DNA of 64,000 nucleotides from Sphingobacterium sp. JB170 (GTDB lineage Bacteria > Bacteroidota > Bacteroidia > Sphingobacteriales > Sphingobacteriaceae), in contig NZ_FUKU01000042.1 of NCBI RefSeq assembly GCF_900163865.1, positions 1 through 64,000 on the forward strand, in the 5' to 3' direction. Position 1 is the stretch's first letter. Each line of letters begins with the position of its first letter. Position numbers and translations under genes: made by a program. Positions 38,301 through 46,022 of this stretch are shown piece after piece. Below the pieces are notes generated by a model. The model made no database searches. It had not been told where the DNA came from and saw only the letters and a program-made list of their open reading frames with translations.

Positions 38301-38520
38301 GATGGTTGTTGGAAAGCTACAAATAGAGGGTAAAGTTCTCCATGTAATTGTACACTCTTGTCACAATATGAACCAGCTCTTACAGCTAGAAAGCATGGAA
38401 CAAATCAAAGGCACAGCGGATAAAAAGGCACAAAAAGAACAAAAATTAACCCGCACCATGCACAACCGTTCGAGCAAAAGCGTGCAGACGGAGTTATTTC
38501 CATCCAGAGACTTTAAATAA
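35311..38520 (+). CDS. dnaE2: Error-prone DNA polymerase III alpha subunit DnaE2 (ImuC)
   Basis: 1069 residues, the usual length for DnaE2. The N-terminal PHP domain begins DYVELQVTSNFTFLRGGSHP. The polymerase core has GRGSAANSAVCYCLGIT and the catalytic aspartates in PPDIDVDFEHERREE (about 378-392), followed by VRPGPIQGGMVHPYLKRR and the helix-hairpin-helix region GFPESHAASFALLVY. The C-terminal OB domain is VCGLITVRQRPGTAKGVLFI. It is the catalytic member of the imuA-imuB-dnaE2 mutasome and copies damaged DNA with loss of fidelity. It is expected to be induced with the two upstream genes, to which it is tightly linked. Confidence 0.95.
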   Translation: MDYVELQVTSNFTFLRGGSHPEELVETAAALGYKAIAITDRNSLAGIVRAHLAAKNKDIRFIPACRLDLLDGPSLLAFPADKMAYSNLSSLLTKGNLRAEKGACHLYKSDVYAHAAGITFIVLPPDTLNNDFDFDTTYLQSLQEYKEAFGPKLYIGAAFLYSSNDQKKMHRIWQLEDKFNIPIAALNDVHYHSPERRQLQDILTCIREKCTVESAGLKLHANAERYLKAPKEMYRIFRQYPQAIANSLAIADTCKFSLQELEYIYPEEIVNESKSPIEELTMLIWKGAHQYFGDSIPETLRATLELELAFIKKKNYASYFLTVYDLVRFAREREILCQGRGSAANSAVCYCLGITAVDPTKFKLLFARFMSEARNEPPDIDVDFEHERREEVIQYIYTKYGRHRAGIVATVTQVHWKGAIRDVGKAMGLSVDLLDKLSKSAYEFTEDWFSSNEPTTDGFAADDLHLKKTLELTKTYIGFPRQLGQHTGGFVITQNNLWDLCPIINARMEDRTNIEWNKDDIEALGFLKIDVLALGMLTCIRKGFELAKKHYNIELTLANIKQDDAKVYQMISLADTLGVFQIESRAQMSMLPRLKPNNFYDLVIQVAIVRPGPIQGGMVHPYLKRRNDEEPIEYPSKELQSILSRTLGVPLFQEQAMEIAIVAAGFTPAQADGLRRTMATFKAKGKVAEYKRMLIQGMIKNGYEKEFSERVYRQLEGFGSYGFPESHAASFALLVYVSSWIKCYYPDIFACSLLNSQPMGFYSPAQIVIDARKHGVQVRPVDINHSQWDNTLEEKSGMHHILRLGFRQVKSLQQQEIALLLKGRTKPYQTINEVFHNGVPISAMERLADADAFASIGLDRRQALWAVSALADNPTGLFAEQLSDSAFEQQIELPSISVKEHVMQDYAYTSLSLKAHPVSFARKHLQKLHVTPATQLNSLKDGDLVKVCGLITVRQRPGTAKGVLFITIEDETGFSNLVVWGKTFDIYRKVILQSRLLMVVGKLQIEGKVLHVIVHSCHNMNQLLQLESMEQIKGTADKKAQKEQKLTRTMHNRSSKSVQTELFPSRDFK

Positions 38521-38524
38521 AAAA

Positions 38525-38555
38525 AGGTAGAGACCATCTAAATTGGGCCCTACCT
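38525..38555. terminator. Imperfect bidirectional terminator between dnaE2 and catalase
   Basis: AGGTAG (38525-38530) and CTACCT (38550-38555) pair, extended inward with two mismatches. An A-run on the left serves the minus-strand gene; the plus side has only a weak T-run. Confidence 0.4.
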
Positions 38556-38577
38556 AAATCATAATCAACCAATATTT

Positions 38578-40092
38578 TTAGCCTCGCGAAGGTCTTGGCG
38601 CCCATTTATCGTACGGCGTCAAATCAAACGCATTAACTTCTTCCATAGTAAGCCCTAGCGCAGCAGCTACGCCTTGGCCATATTCTGGATCTGCTTTAAA
38701 ACAGTTCCTGATATGCCGAATCTGAATGAATTTATCGGCTCCACCTACCTGTGCAGCAGTATTATCAAACAACAACTGCGCTTTTCCGTCGGCTTTAATA
38801 ATACGGAATAAATCACCGGGTTGCGTGAAATAATCTTCATCATCATCTCTGAAGTTATGTGCATATGCAGTACCCTCCAAATCTAAAGGAGGTTCTTTCG
38901 CTTCAGGCTGCTCTTCCCACTGTCCGTAACTATTCGGGTTGTAATGAATCGTATCTCCATAGTTACCATCAACCCGCATTTGTCCGTCGCGATGGAAAGC
39001 ATGGTAAGGACATCTCGGCCTATTCACTGGAATTTGGAAATGGTTCACACCTAAACGGTAGCGCTGTGCATCGCCGTAGGAGAACAGCCGACCCTGAAGC
39101 ATCTTATCGGGCGAAAAACCGACCCCCGGAACAATGTTCGTTGGGTTAAATGCTGCCTGCTCGACATCTTGAAAATAGTTTTCCGCATTTTTATTTAATT
39201 CAAATTCACCTACGGGGATCAATGGGTAATCCTTTTTCGACCACACTTTAGTTAAATCGAACGGGTGAAAACGATACGTCTTAGCTTCTTCCTCACTCAT
39301 AATCTGAACGAACATCTTCCATTTCGGAAAATCCTTACGCTCAATAGCATCGAATAAATCTCGTTGCGAAGACTCGCGATCTTGGCCAACCACTAGAGCT
39401 GCTTCTTCGTCCGTATAATTCTCTATGCCCTGCTGAGAAACAAAGTGGAACTTAACCCAGTGCCTAACATTATCTTTATTTATAAAGCTATAAGTATGGC
39501 TTCCGAATCCATGCATATTTCTAAAACCTTTCGGAATCCCACGATCACTCATTACAATGGTTACTTGGTGTAGCGATTCAGGTAACAACGTCCAAAAATC
39601 CCAATTGCTATTTGCATTACGTAAATTCGTTTTAGGATCACGTTTCACCGCATGATTTAAATCCGGGAATTTCATAGGGTCACGAAAAAAGAAAACAGGT
39701 GTATTATTTCCCACCAAATCCCAAATACCTTCATCGGTATAATACTTCATCGCAAACCCGCGAATATCACGCTCTGCATCTGCCGCACCACGTTCACCTG
39801 CAACAGTAGAGAAACGAGCAAACATTTCAGTCTCTTTACCTATGTCACTAAAAATACTTGCTTTGGTATATTGCGTAATATCATGCGTAACCGTGAATGT
39901 GCCAAATGCTCCCGATCCCTTCGCATGCATCCTACGTTCCGGAATAACTTCCCGATCAAAATTTGCCATCTTTTCAAGGAACCAGAAATCTTGCATTAAT
40001 AAAGGACCACGAGGACCGGCCGTTTGCGAATTCTGATTGTCTGGTACTGGTGCACCAGTTTGTCTAGTAAGTTTTGTTTTTTTTTCTTCCAT
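38578..40092 (-). CDS. katA: Monofunctional haem catalase (clade 3 KatA type)
   Basis: 504 residues, as for small-subunit catalases. The distal haem histidine is in [18 protein letters not shown] (H56), the asparagine region is [20 protein letters not shown], and the proximal tyrosine lies in [15 protein letters not shown] (near residue 340). The N-terminus carries [20 protein letters not shown] without a signal peptide, so the enzyme is cytoplasmic and breaks down hydrogen peroxide. It stands alone, with over 300 bases of upstream sequence for control. No OxyR site could be identified by eye. Confidence 0.97.
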   Translation of the reverse strand: MEEKKTKLTRQTGAPVPDNQNSQTAGPRGPLLMQDFWFLEKMANFDREVIPERRMHAKGSGAFGTFTVTHDITQYTKASIFSDIGKETEMFARFSTVAGERGAADAERDIRGFAMKYYTDEGIWDLVGNNTPVFFFRDPMKFPDLNHAVKRDPKTNLRNANSNWDFWTLLPESLHQVTIVMSDRGIPKGFRNMHGFGSHTYSFINKDNVRHWVKFHFVSQQGIENYTDEEAALVVGQDRESSQRDLFDAIERKDFPKWKMFVQIMSEEEAKTYRFHPFDLTKVWSKKDYPLIPVGEFELNKNAENYFQDVEQAAFNPTNIVPGVGFSPDKMLQGRLFSYGDAQRYRLGVNHFQIPVNRPRCPYHAFHRDGQMRVDGNYGDTIHYNPNSYGQWEEQPEAKEPPLDLEGTAYAHNFRDDDEDYFTQPGDLFRIIKADGKAQLLFDNTAAQVGGADKFIQIRHIRNCFKADPEYGQGVAAALGLTMEEVNAFDLTPYDKWAPRPSRG

Positions 40093-40406
40093 TATAAAAC
40101 TGTTTTCAAAATTTCAATAACACATAATACAATAAGACAGGTGGGGATAACAATGAGCGAAATTGGCTACTATTAATTCAAAAAAAAGAACGTAATAATA
40201 CAAAAAAACCTCTCTATCGATTAACAATATAAGAATTTCTAACTAAAGTTCAATATTAATTTTGTTTAAACAACTCTATAATATGCGCTAAAAACAAGTA
40301 AACAAATTAAAAGTTTTCCTAAAAAAATAAAAGCTTTCCACTACCCAAGAATTCTGGATATTTTTTATATATTCGTCTAACGAAATACAACAAACGCACC
40401 AACAAA
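40093..40406. other. Divergent upstream region of catalase and a small membrane protein gene
   Basis: AT-rich sequence of 314 bases. The promoters for katA (minus) and the 70-residue protein (plus) must be here. I find no perfect Bacteroidota promoter and no clear palindrome. Confidence 0.35.
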
Positions 40407-40619
40407 ATGAAAGCGCTCATTATAGTCGTTACCTTGATTATTTACAAAGTCATTTGTACCTCAATAGACTTTCATTACAATCCACTCTCCGACGGTTTGC
40501 AAATAAAAAACCTGTTAATTGATGTCGTACTGATGATATCCGTTCTGGCAACCGTCCGCTTTGTGGCTAAAAAAATTCAGCACCTATTAGCGGCACGTTC
40601 AACATCAAGCGGAAACTAA
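40407..40619 (+). CDS. Small membrane protein of unknown function
   Basis: 70 residues from an ATG at 40407. Two hydrophobic stretches (ALIIVVTLIIYKVICTS at the start and NLLIDVVLMISVLATVRFVA in the middle) suggest a two-helix inner-membrane protein with a basic, serine-rich tail. I do not recognise a family. The frame is not a shadow of another gene and ends 42 bases before the convergent SMP-30-like gene. It may be real but rests only on the open frame and its composition. Confidence 0.5.
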   Translation: MKALIIVVTLIIYKVICTSIDFHYNPLSDGLQIKNLLIDVVLMISVLATVRFVAKKIQHLLAARSTSSGN

Positions 40620-40661
40620 TGCCGCCTAAAACCAAATGCGACATTCCATATATTACTGACC

Positions 40662-41513
40662 TTAAAGCCAATCTGGGTAAATCTTAAAAACTTTCTCCGA
40701 CGCAGTAATAAATAAATATTCATTGTTGCTACCCCCAAAACATACGTTCGCCGTCCATTTTGCAGGCACCCGAATATGTTTTATTTGTTCCCCCTGAGCA
40801 TTATACACAAATACGCCGTCGCCAGTAAGATATAGATTTCCATTTTGATCGACCGTCATCCCATCGGACCCTCGTGCACAGAATAGCTTTTTATTAGCAA
40901 GAGCACCGTCATCAAGAATGTCGTAGACATAAGTCTTACTAGCCCCGATATCAGCGACATACAAAAGTGTACCATCCGGAGATCCAACAATACCATTCGG
41001 ACGGCCGAAATCAGCATCCAAATTTTGCAGCTCGGTGCCAACCAACTTATACACAGCTTCGGGTAGTTCCGATTTCGTCCGGGTCCAATAAGAACGCTGG
41101 TAATAAGGATCCGATAAGTATATGATCCCTTGCTTGCTAATCCATAGATCATTCGGACCGTTCAACTTTTTACTCTTGTAGCCTTTAACCAACACCTCTT
41201 TTTGCTTGGTGGTCGTAGAAATACGCCAAAGCTCATTGTTCTGATCCGCACAAGCGATAATATATCCTTCTTGGTCGATATAAAGTCCATTAGAGCGGCC
41301 TGCGGGCTCCAAAAAAAGGCTGAGCTGCCCACCGCTGGAGTATTTCCAGATACGATTATTGGGCTGGTCGGTAAAATAAATATTGCCCAAGGAATCCCGC
41401 GCAGGTCCCTCGGTAAAACTAAAATCCCCCGAAATAAGTATAACCTCCCCTTTATCCTGTCCCCAAGCAAGGACTGTATTACATAATAAAATTAATAGGC
41501 ATAGGTTTTTCAT
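40662..41513 (-). CDS. SMP-30/gluconolactonase-like beta-propeller, secreted
   Basis: 283 residues with a signal peptide ending at AWGQ (about 19). The propeller repeats include SFTEGPARDSLGNIYFTDQP, SNGLYIDQEGYIIACADQNN, LNGPNDLWISKQGIIYLSDP, RPNGIVGSPDGTLLYVADIG and GSDGMTVDQNGNLYLTGDGV. The first supplies the metal-binding glutamate (EGP), the third Asn and Asp ligands, and the later GSDGMTVD block the catalytic-site Asp. The family hydrolyses sugar lactones or related esters using a divalent metal. The signal sequence puts it in the periplasm. It stands alone between two convergently or divergently placed neighbours, so the pathway is unknown. Confidence 0.87.
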   Translation of the reverse strand: MKNLCLLILLCNTVLAWGQDKGEVILISGDFSFTEGPARDSLGNIYFTDQPNNRIWKYSSGGQLSLFLEPAGRSNGLYIDQEGYIIACADQNNELWRISTTTKQKEVLVKGYKSKKLNGPNDLWISKQGIIYLSDPYYQRSYWTRTKSELPEAVYKLVGTELQNLDADFGRPNGIVGSPDGTLLYVADIGASKTYVYDILDDGALANKKLFCARGSDGMTVDQNGNLYLTGDGVFVYNAQGEQIKHIRVPAKWTANVCFGGSNNEYLFITASEKVFKIYPDWL

Positions 41514-41576
41514 ACCTTAAAGATACAGATTTTACACGAACCGAAAAAGCACGCTGATAAACTGTAAATTTCACAC

Positions 41577-42275
41577 TTGAATGCCTATCTTCGTTTTGGA
41601 ACAACTACGTATGCGTTGAACGAATATCTCTTATTTATCGATACAGAAACCTCGGGTGTGCCCTTACGCTGGGACCGTCCCTATTCGGACCAGAAGAACT
41701 GGCCTTCGGTCATCCAAGTTGCTTGGATCATCTACGATCGCCAAGCCAACGAAATCCGGCGTGTCTGCGAATACATCTATGAAAAAGATATCTCCATCAG
41801 CAAAGGCTCAAAAAAAGTCCATCAGATCGATATCGCGCTACTCGCCGAGCGTGGCAACCGCCGCAAAGATGTACTACGCAAACTGTCGCACGATATCAAT
41901 AAATACAATCCCTTAATTATTGGTCATTTCGTTGAACTCGATGTGCAGATTCTGAGTGCTGATTTTTTTAGAGCGCAGCTCGACAATCCATTTATTGGAA
42001 AAGATTTTTTCTGCACAATGCTAAACAGTGAAAAATACGCGCTTAATCCGCAGACAAAATACTTGAAGTTAGCGCAGCTCTATGATTACCTTTTTAAGGT
42101 GATGCCAAAAACTTTACACGAAGCCCTCGCAGATGCCGAGCTAACAGCAAACTGCTTTTTTGAACTTCGTAGTAGAAATGAACTCATGCGCGAGGATTTC
42201 CAAATCCAGCAGCAACGTTTTGAGAAAGAACTGAATATTATAGAAAAACTAAAGGTAAAACGAGGACATAAATAA
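41577..42275 (+). CDS. DnaQ-like DEDDh 3'-5' exonuclease
   Basis: About 232 residues. The exonuclease motifs are Exo I LLFIDTETSG (D22, E24), Exo II in IIGHFVELDVQIL and Exo III HEALADAELTANCFF with His and Asp, the DEDDh pattern. No ATG can begin this frame: a stop lies at 41565-41567 and the only candidates are TTG at 41577 or TTG at 41616, which gives NEYLLFIDTETSG at the start. The second fits the usual N-terminus of such proteins, the first is the longest. The gene ends 11 bases before the cNMP/CBS/DUF294 gene, forming a two-gene operon known from several bacterial groups. Substrate unknown; single-stranded DNA or RNA ends are expected. Confidence 0.87.
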   Translation: MNAYLRFGTTTYALNEYLLFIDTETSGVPLRWDRPYSDQKNWPSVIQVAWIIYDRQANEIRRVCEYIYEKDISISKGSKKVHQIDIALLAERGNRRKDVLRKLSHDINKYNPLIIGHFVELDVQILSADFFRAQLDNPFIGKDFFCTMLNSEKYALNPQTKYLKLAQLYDYLFKVMPKTLHEALADAELTANCFFELRSRNELMREDFQIQQQRFEKELNIIEKLKVKRGHK

Positions 42276-42286
42276 AGATAGGTCTT

Positions 42287-44194
42287 ATGGAAAACATGAT
42301 CGAACTCCTAAAAAGGACACAACCTTTTAACCTCCTTCCAATGAGTGTACTCACCGAAGTAGCTAAATCGTTGACAACAAAAACCTTCACTAAAGATACC
42401 CTAGCTTACCGGCAAGAAATCACCGAGCTGCAGGGGGTTGATTTTATTGTAAAAGGTGAATACGAAACTTTTTTCTTCGATAGTGTGCAGAACAGGCGGT
42501 TGCTAGAGACACATAACTCCCCGTATTGCTTCGGTGGACTATCGATCCTACTCAATAGAACAAAGGCATTAAAATCCGTTATGGCAAAAAAGGGGACAGT
42601 CATTTGCAGCCTGCCACGCAAAGAGTTTTTGGAATTATGCCAAAGTCATAATGAGTTCTTTCAATATTACACCACGGATTTCGGCCAGCGAATGTTAAAC
42701 GATGAGTTTTCTCATTTTGTCAAAACACCAGCCTCCTTCGAGGAAAGCTACATCGCCGCCGAACAGCTCTACTCCCGCCGCATTGATGGCATTATTTACA
42801 AGGATATCGTTTCCTGTCTGATAGGAACCCCTATCTATGAGGCCGCCAAACATATGGCCGACAACCGCGTGAGTTGTTTATTTATTCGCGATGAGCAAGA
42901 AAATATTATCGGCTACGCCACCGATATTACCTTGCGCGATAATGTAATCGCTAAGCAGGTTGACACCAATCAAACAATAGATTCAGTGATGGATAACCCC
43001 ATTGTATCGATTTCTCATCAGGCATACCTCTACGAGGCCGTATTGATGATGTTCCGCACAAAAACACGCTATTTACTCGTGGAGAAACACGGCAAATATG
43101 TCGGGTTTTTGAGCAGAAACCGTTTACTGAGTGAACAGGGGCAATCTCCCCTGGTATTCATCCAATCGGTCAAACTAGCTGAGACCACCCAGGAGCTGGG
43201 ACAAAAATGGAATTACGTGCCCGAAATCATCAACCAGCTTCTGGGCCGCGGGATCAATGCAGAAATTACGAACCAAGTTATCACAACCATTGCAGATGCG
43301 ATCGCTATAAAAGTCATCGAGAAAGTTATCCGTGAAATTGGCGAGCCGCCGGCTAAATTCGTATTTATGGTTACCGGTAGCGAAGGTCGCAAAGAACAAA
43401 CCTTAAAAACAGACCAGGATAACGCTATCATATATGAAGATAAGGCCAACGAACACCGTGAAATGGTACGCGCCTACTTCCTCGATTTTGCCAATAAAGT
43501 CTCTGACCAATTAAATGAAATCGGCTTCGTTTACTGCAAAGGAGGTTACATGGCAAGCAATCCCGATTGGACCCATTCGCTCTCACACTGGAAGCGAAAT
43601 TATAAAAATTGGATCGATGAAACCGTACCCGAAAATGCCATTAAGTTCTCCACATTTTTCGATTGCCGCTTTTTATATGGAGACCGCACGATTATCCACC
43701 AATTGAAAGAATTTCTGGAAGAAGAGCTTCAAAAACCCAATGATCGATTCTTCACTTTTATTGGACGTAACGCGCTGCAATACGAACCGCCGCTAACATT
43801 TTTTAAAAATATTAAAACCGAAAAAATCGACAGGTCCGAGGTACTTAACATTAAAAATGCGATGACACCAATCGTCGATTTGGTGCGCGTGTATGCTCTT
43901 AAGAACCGTATTTATGAGGAAAACACAGGGGAGCGATTAGCGAAGCTCACCAAACTCGGCGTGTTCAGCAAAAAACAGTACGAAGAGCTTTACCAATCAT
44001 ACTATTACCTAATGGCGCTGCGTCTTGAAAACCAAGCCAATCAAATCTTAATTGAAAAGATAGAACCGAACAACTATATCCGGATTGACAAATTGACAAA
44101 AATCGAAAAAGTTACGTTAATCGAAATTTTTAAAACAATTAACAACTTCCAAGTGGGTATAAAAATGCGATTTACTAACAATCTGCTCGGTTGA
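42287..44194 (+). CDS. cNMP-binding, CBS-pair and DUF294 nucleotidyltransferase-like protein
   Basis: 635 residues. A cyclic-nucleotide-binding fold (about 1-140, NLLPMSVLTEVAKSLTTKTF) is followed by two CBS motifs (about 165-290, RVSCLFIRDEQENIIGYATD and TRYLLVEKHGKYVGFLSR), a DUF294 nucleotidyltransferase core (about 330-470, MVTGSEGRKEQTLKTDQDNA, where the G-S and D-x-D type residues are kept) and the DUF294 C-terminal substrate-binding helices. The order matches GlnD-like signalling proteins of unknown target. Partnered with the preceding exonuclease in one operon, it may sense a nucleotide and modify a protein; that is inference. It converges on the next gene with only 20 bases between. 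Confidence 0.9.
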   Translation: MENMIELLKRTQPFNLLPMSVLTEVAKSLTTKTFTKDTLAYRQEITELQGVDFIVKGEYETFFFDSVQNRRLLETHNSPYCFGGLSILLNRTKALKSVMAKKGTVICSLPRKEFLELCQSHNEFFQYYTTDFGQRMLNDEFSHFVKTPASFEESYIAAEQLYSRRIDGIIYKDIVSCLIGTPIYEAAKHMADNRVSCLFIRDEQENIIGYATDITLRDNVIAKQVDTNQTIDSVMDNPIVSISHQAYLYEAVLMMFRTKTRYLLVEKHGKYVGFLSRNRLLSEQGQSPLVFIQSVKLAETTQELGQKWNYVPEIINQLLGRGINAEITNQVITTIADAIAIKVIEKVIREIGEPPAKFVFMVTGSEGRKEQTLKTDQDNAIIYEDKANEHREMVRAYFLDFANKVSDQLNEIGFVYCKGGYMASNPDWTHSLSHWKRNYKNWIDETVPENAIKFSTFFDCRFLYGDRTIIHQLKEFLEEELQKPNDRFFTFIGRNALQYEPPLTFFKNIKTEKIDRSEVLNIKNAMTPIVDLVRVYALKNRIYEENTGERLAKLTKLGVFSKKQYEELYQSYYYLMALRLENQANQILIEKIEPNNYIRIDKLTKIEKVTLIEIFKTINNFQVGIKMRFTNNLLG

Positions 44195-44214
44195 GAAGAC
44201 GGCAATAGGAAAAT

Positions 44215-45570
44215 TTAAGACAAGGTAATCTCTAGCACGTTGTCAACCTCCAGGCTGGTATTTAGGTAAAACAGCCTATTTTTATTGCCCGACGACATTT
44301 TTAGAACAGCGGTATTTGGTGGTATCCCCCCTTCATTATCCGCCACAAAACGTATCCGATTCAATCCCTTTTTAAGCGTTATTCCGATTCGCTGCGGCTC
44401 GCGTAAAACGGCTAGTCCATTTTGGACCGGTACCTCATTTACCAAAATACTAATCTTATCTCCGTCTTGAATTTGATCGTCCCAAAACTCGAGAAACAAG
44501 ATAGGATCGGAGACCTTCCATACGCCGACCTTTCGTAGCGCACGGGGCACCTCTACTGGCTTATCGCTTACCGCAACGGTTTTCCCTTTACGCGCAGAAG
44601 TTTTGACATCGTTTTTTCCGGCCGTTTTGGAAACCGAATCCGGCTGATAGTTAAAACTCGCAACCATTAAAGTTGCAAATGCATTGGAACGATCTGCGAA
44701 ATTAAAGCTATAACCTCCGTAGTCTGTGTCGGTGAGGATAAAATTCGCGGTATTCGGTGGAAGCTCTCCATAGTTATCTGCAAAAAAAGCAATATAATTC
44801 TGTCCAGAATCGAGCTTCAGTTTTCGCTGCTCCATCATACGCTCGATGGGCACTCTATTAATAAAAGTTCGGCCATTATGTACGATCGTAATCGTATCCC
44901 GATCATAACGTTCCTGATCGCGTATCGATAAATCGAGCTGCTCACTGTTTGTGGAAAACGTGTCGTAGATTCCATAATAGATCGAGTCGGACGAGAGTAT
45001 TTCATGAATGGCGACGCTGTCCGACCAGGCGAGTGGATCAACCTTTTTTAATTCCAGCGGGGTACGATACAAAAATTCACGTAAATAAACTTTATCATTG
45101 ACAAAAACCTCGTTGTCAGACAGCCCCTTCATAAAAAACGCAAAATTATCGAACCACATCCGGCGAATACGAATCGAATTGTCCGCCGTCCGATGAAACA
45201 CACCGTTGAGGTATATCATCCAAGGTCCGAGTGAATAAGGCGCTTCCCTAATCGGGTATTTATTTCGGGCAATAGCCAGCTCCGATTCATTCTTTCTCAC
45301 CAAGAGTAGGCTATATTCACCCACAAAATCTCGATATTTCAATGTTAAACGAGACGGATAAAGCATTTGGGATACCGGCGCCGCAATATCAAGCGCCATT
45401 TCAAGAGGCGGCATATGTGGCGCCTGCTTGTAGCGTAATTGCCACTTCCCTTCCCACGGGATGGTTTGTCCGTAACAAGTAACACTAAACCAAAAAACGA
45501 ATGACAAAACACCGATCAATATAGGAGCTTTGCAAAGAAACCGAGTACGTGAAAAGAAATATTTCTTCAT
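44215..45570 (-). CDS. Secreted protein of unknown function with a duplicated PPNTA-motif domain
   Basis: 451 residues from the ATG at 45570; 43 more codons are open upstream but the chosen start gives a signal peptide (hydrophobic about 12-33, ending CYGQ). The first third is a beta-rich unit (WEGKWQLRYKQAPHMPPLEM, LTLKYRDFVGEYSLLLV) of a type seen as an uncharacterised Bacteroidota periplasmic protein. Two related segments follow: about 225-300 (TITIVHNGRTFINRV ... IAFFADNYGELPPNTANFIL) and about 370-451 (DKISILVNEVPVQNG ... IRFVADNEGGIPPNTAVLKM), clearly a duplicated domain joined by a Ser/Lys-rich linker. I know no function. It converges with the DUF294 gene and lies alone otherwise. Confidence 0.8.
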   Translation of the reverse strand: MKKYFFSRTRFLCKAPILIGVLSFVFWFSVTCYGQTIPWEGKWQLRYKQAPHMPPLEMALDIAAPVSQMLYPSRLTLKYRDFVGEYSLLLVRKNESELAIARNKYPIREAPYSLGPWMIYLNGVFHRTADNSIRIRRMWFDNFAFFMKGLSDNEVFVNDKVYLREFLYRTPLELKKVDPLAWSDSVAIHEILSSDSIYYGIYDTFSTNSEQLDLSIRDQERYDRDTITIVHNGRTFINRVPIERMMEQRKLKLDSGQNYIAFFADNYGELPPNTANFILTDTDYGGYSFNFADRSNAFATLMVASFNYQPDSVSKTAGKNDVKTSARKGKTVAVSDKPVEVPRALRKVGVWKVSDPILFLEFWDDQIQDGDKISILVNEVPVQNGLAVLREPQRIGITLKKGLNRIRFVADNEGGIPPNTAVLKMSSGNKNRLFYLNTSLEVDNVLEITLS

Positions 45571-45661
45571 TGTAAACTGCGTAGTGCTGAAAAATACAGA
45601 ATACAATCCGCGGAAGCAACTTGCGTGTTTATCAAACACAAAAAAATAATAACAAAAACAT

Positions 45662-45691
45662 TTGCTTAGTGTTAAAAATACACTATCTTTG
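45662..45691 (+). promoter_or_regulatory. Consensus Bacteroidota housekeeping promoter
   Basis: TTG at 45662-45664, 19 bases, then TATCTTTG at 45684-45691: an exact fit to TTG-N19-TAnnTTTG. Transcription would begin near 45698. Confidence 0.75.
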
Positions 45692-45697
45692 TGGTTC

Positions 45698-45765
45698 ATA
45701 ATTTAGGTTTATAATTGGTTAGTTAGGGTTTTCATTCTCCCCGTTTGAAAACCCTTCTTTTTTTC
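45698..45765 (+). ncRNA. Candidate small RNA or attenuated leader, about 68 nt
   Basis: A transcript from the promoter above would run about 27 bases before entering a hairpin with loop ATTCTCCCCGTTT and ending in a T-run. It contains no ORF. It could be a free small RNA, with the C-rich loop as contact site, or a leader that attenuates expression of the isomerase gene at 46023. Family is not recognised. Confidence 0.5.
45725..45764 (+). terminator. Intrinsic terminator close to the consensus promoter
   Basis: AGGGTTTTC (45725-45733) pairs perfectly with GAAAACCCT (45747-45755), followed by TCTTTTTTTCTT. The 9-bp stem and T-run make it strong on the plus strand, although it lies 260 bases upstream of the next gene rather than behind one. 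Confidence 0.8.
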
Positions 45766-46022
45766 TTAAAAACCTAATAACAAAATAAATAACATCTGAT
45801 TCATCGCTCAAAAAAGCACAGCGCCCGTCTTAGGAAACGATCCGCAATAAAACACATTCGCTTAGATATCGATTTGTTAATGATCGTATTTGTTTGTATT
45901 TTTAGTATTACATTATAAAAGCCGCTTCAAGCATTAACAATCAACCTGTATACGCACGTTAAACGTATATTACAAATCATCAAGTTAATACCGCGGCTGG
46001 TATATAAACAAAAAAAGCAACT

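Larger units (their letters stand above)
45571..46022. other. 450-base intergenic region with a promoter-terminator pair
   Basis: Between the PPNTA-motif gene (minus) and the sugar isomerase-like gene (plus). It holds a near-perfect promoter at 45662-45691 and an intrinsic terminator at 45725-45762, described separately. The last 250 bases before the isomerase gene have no further clear signal. Confidence 0.6.
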
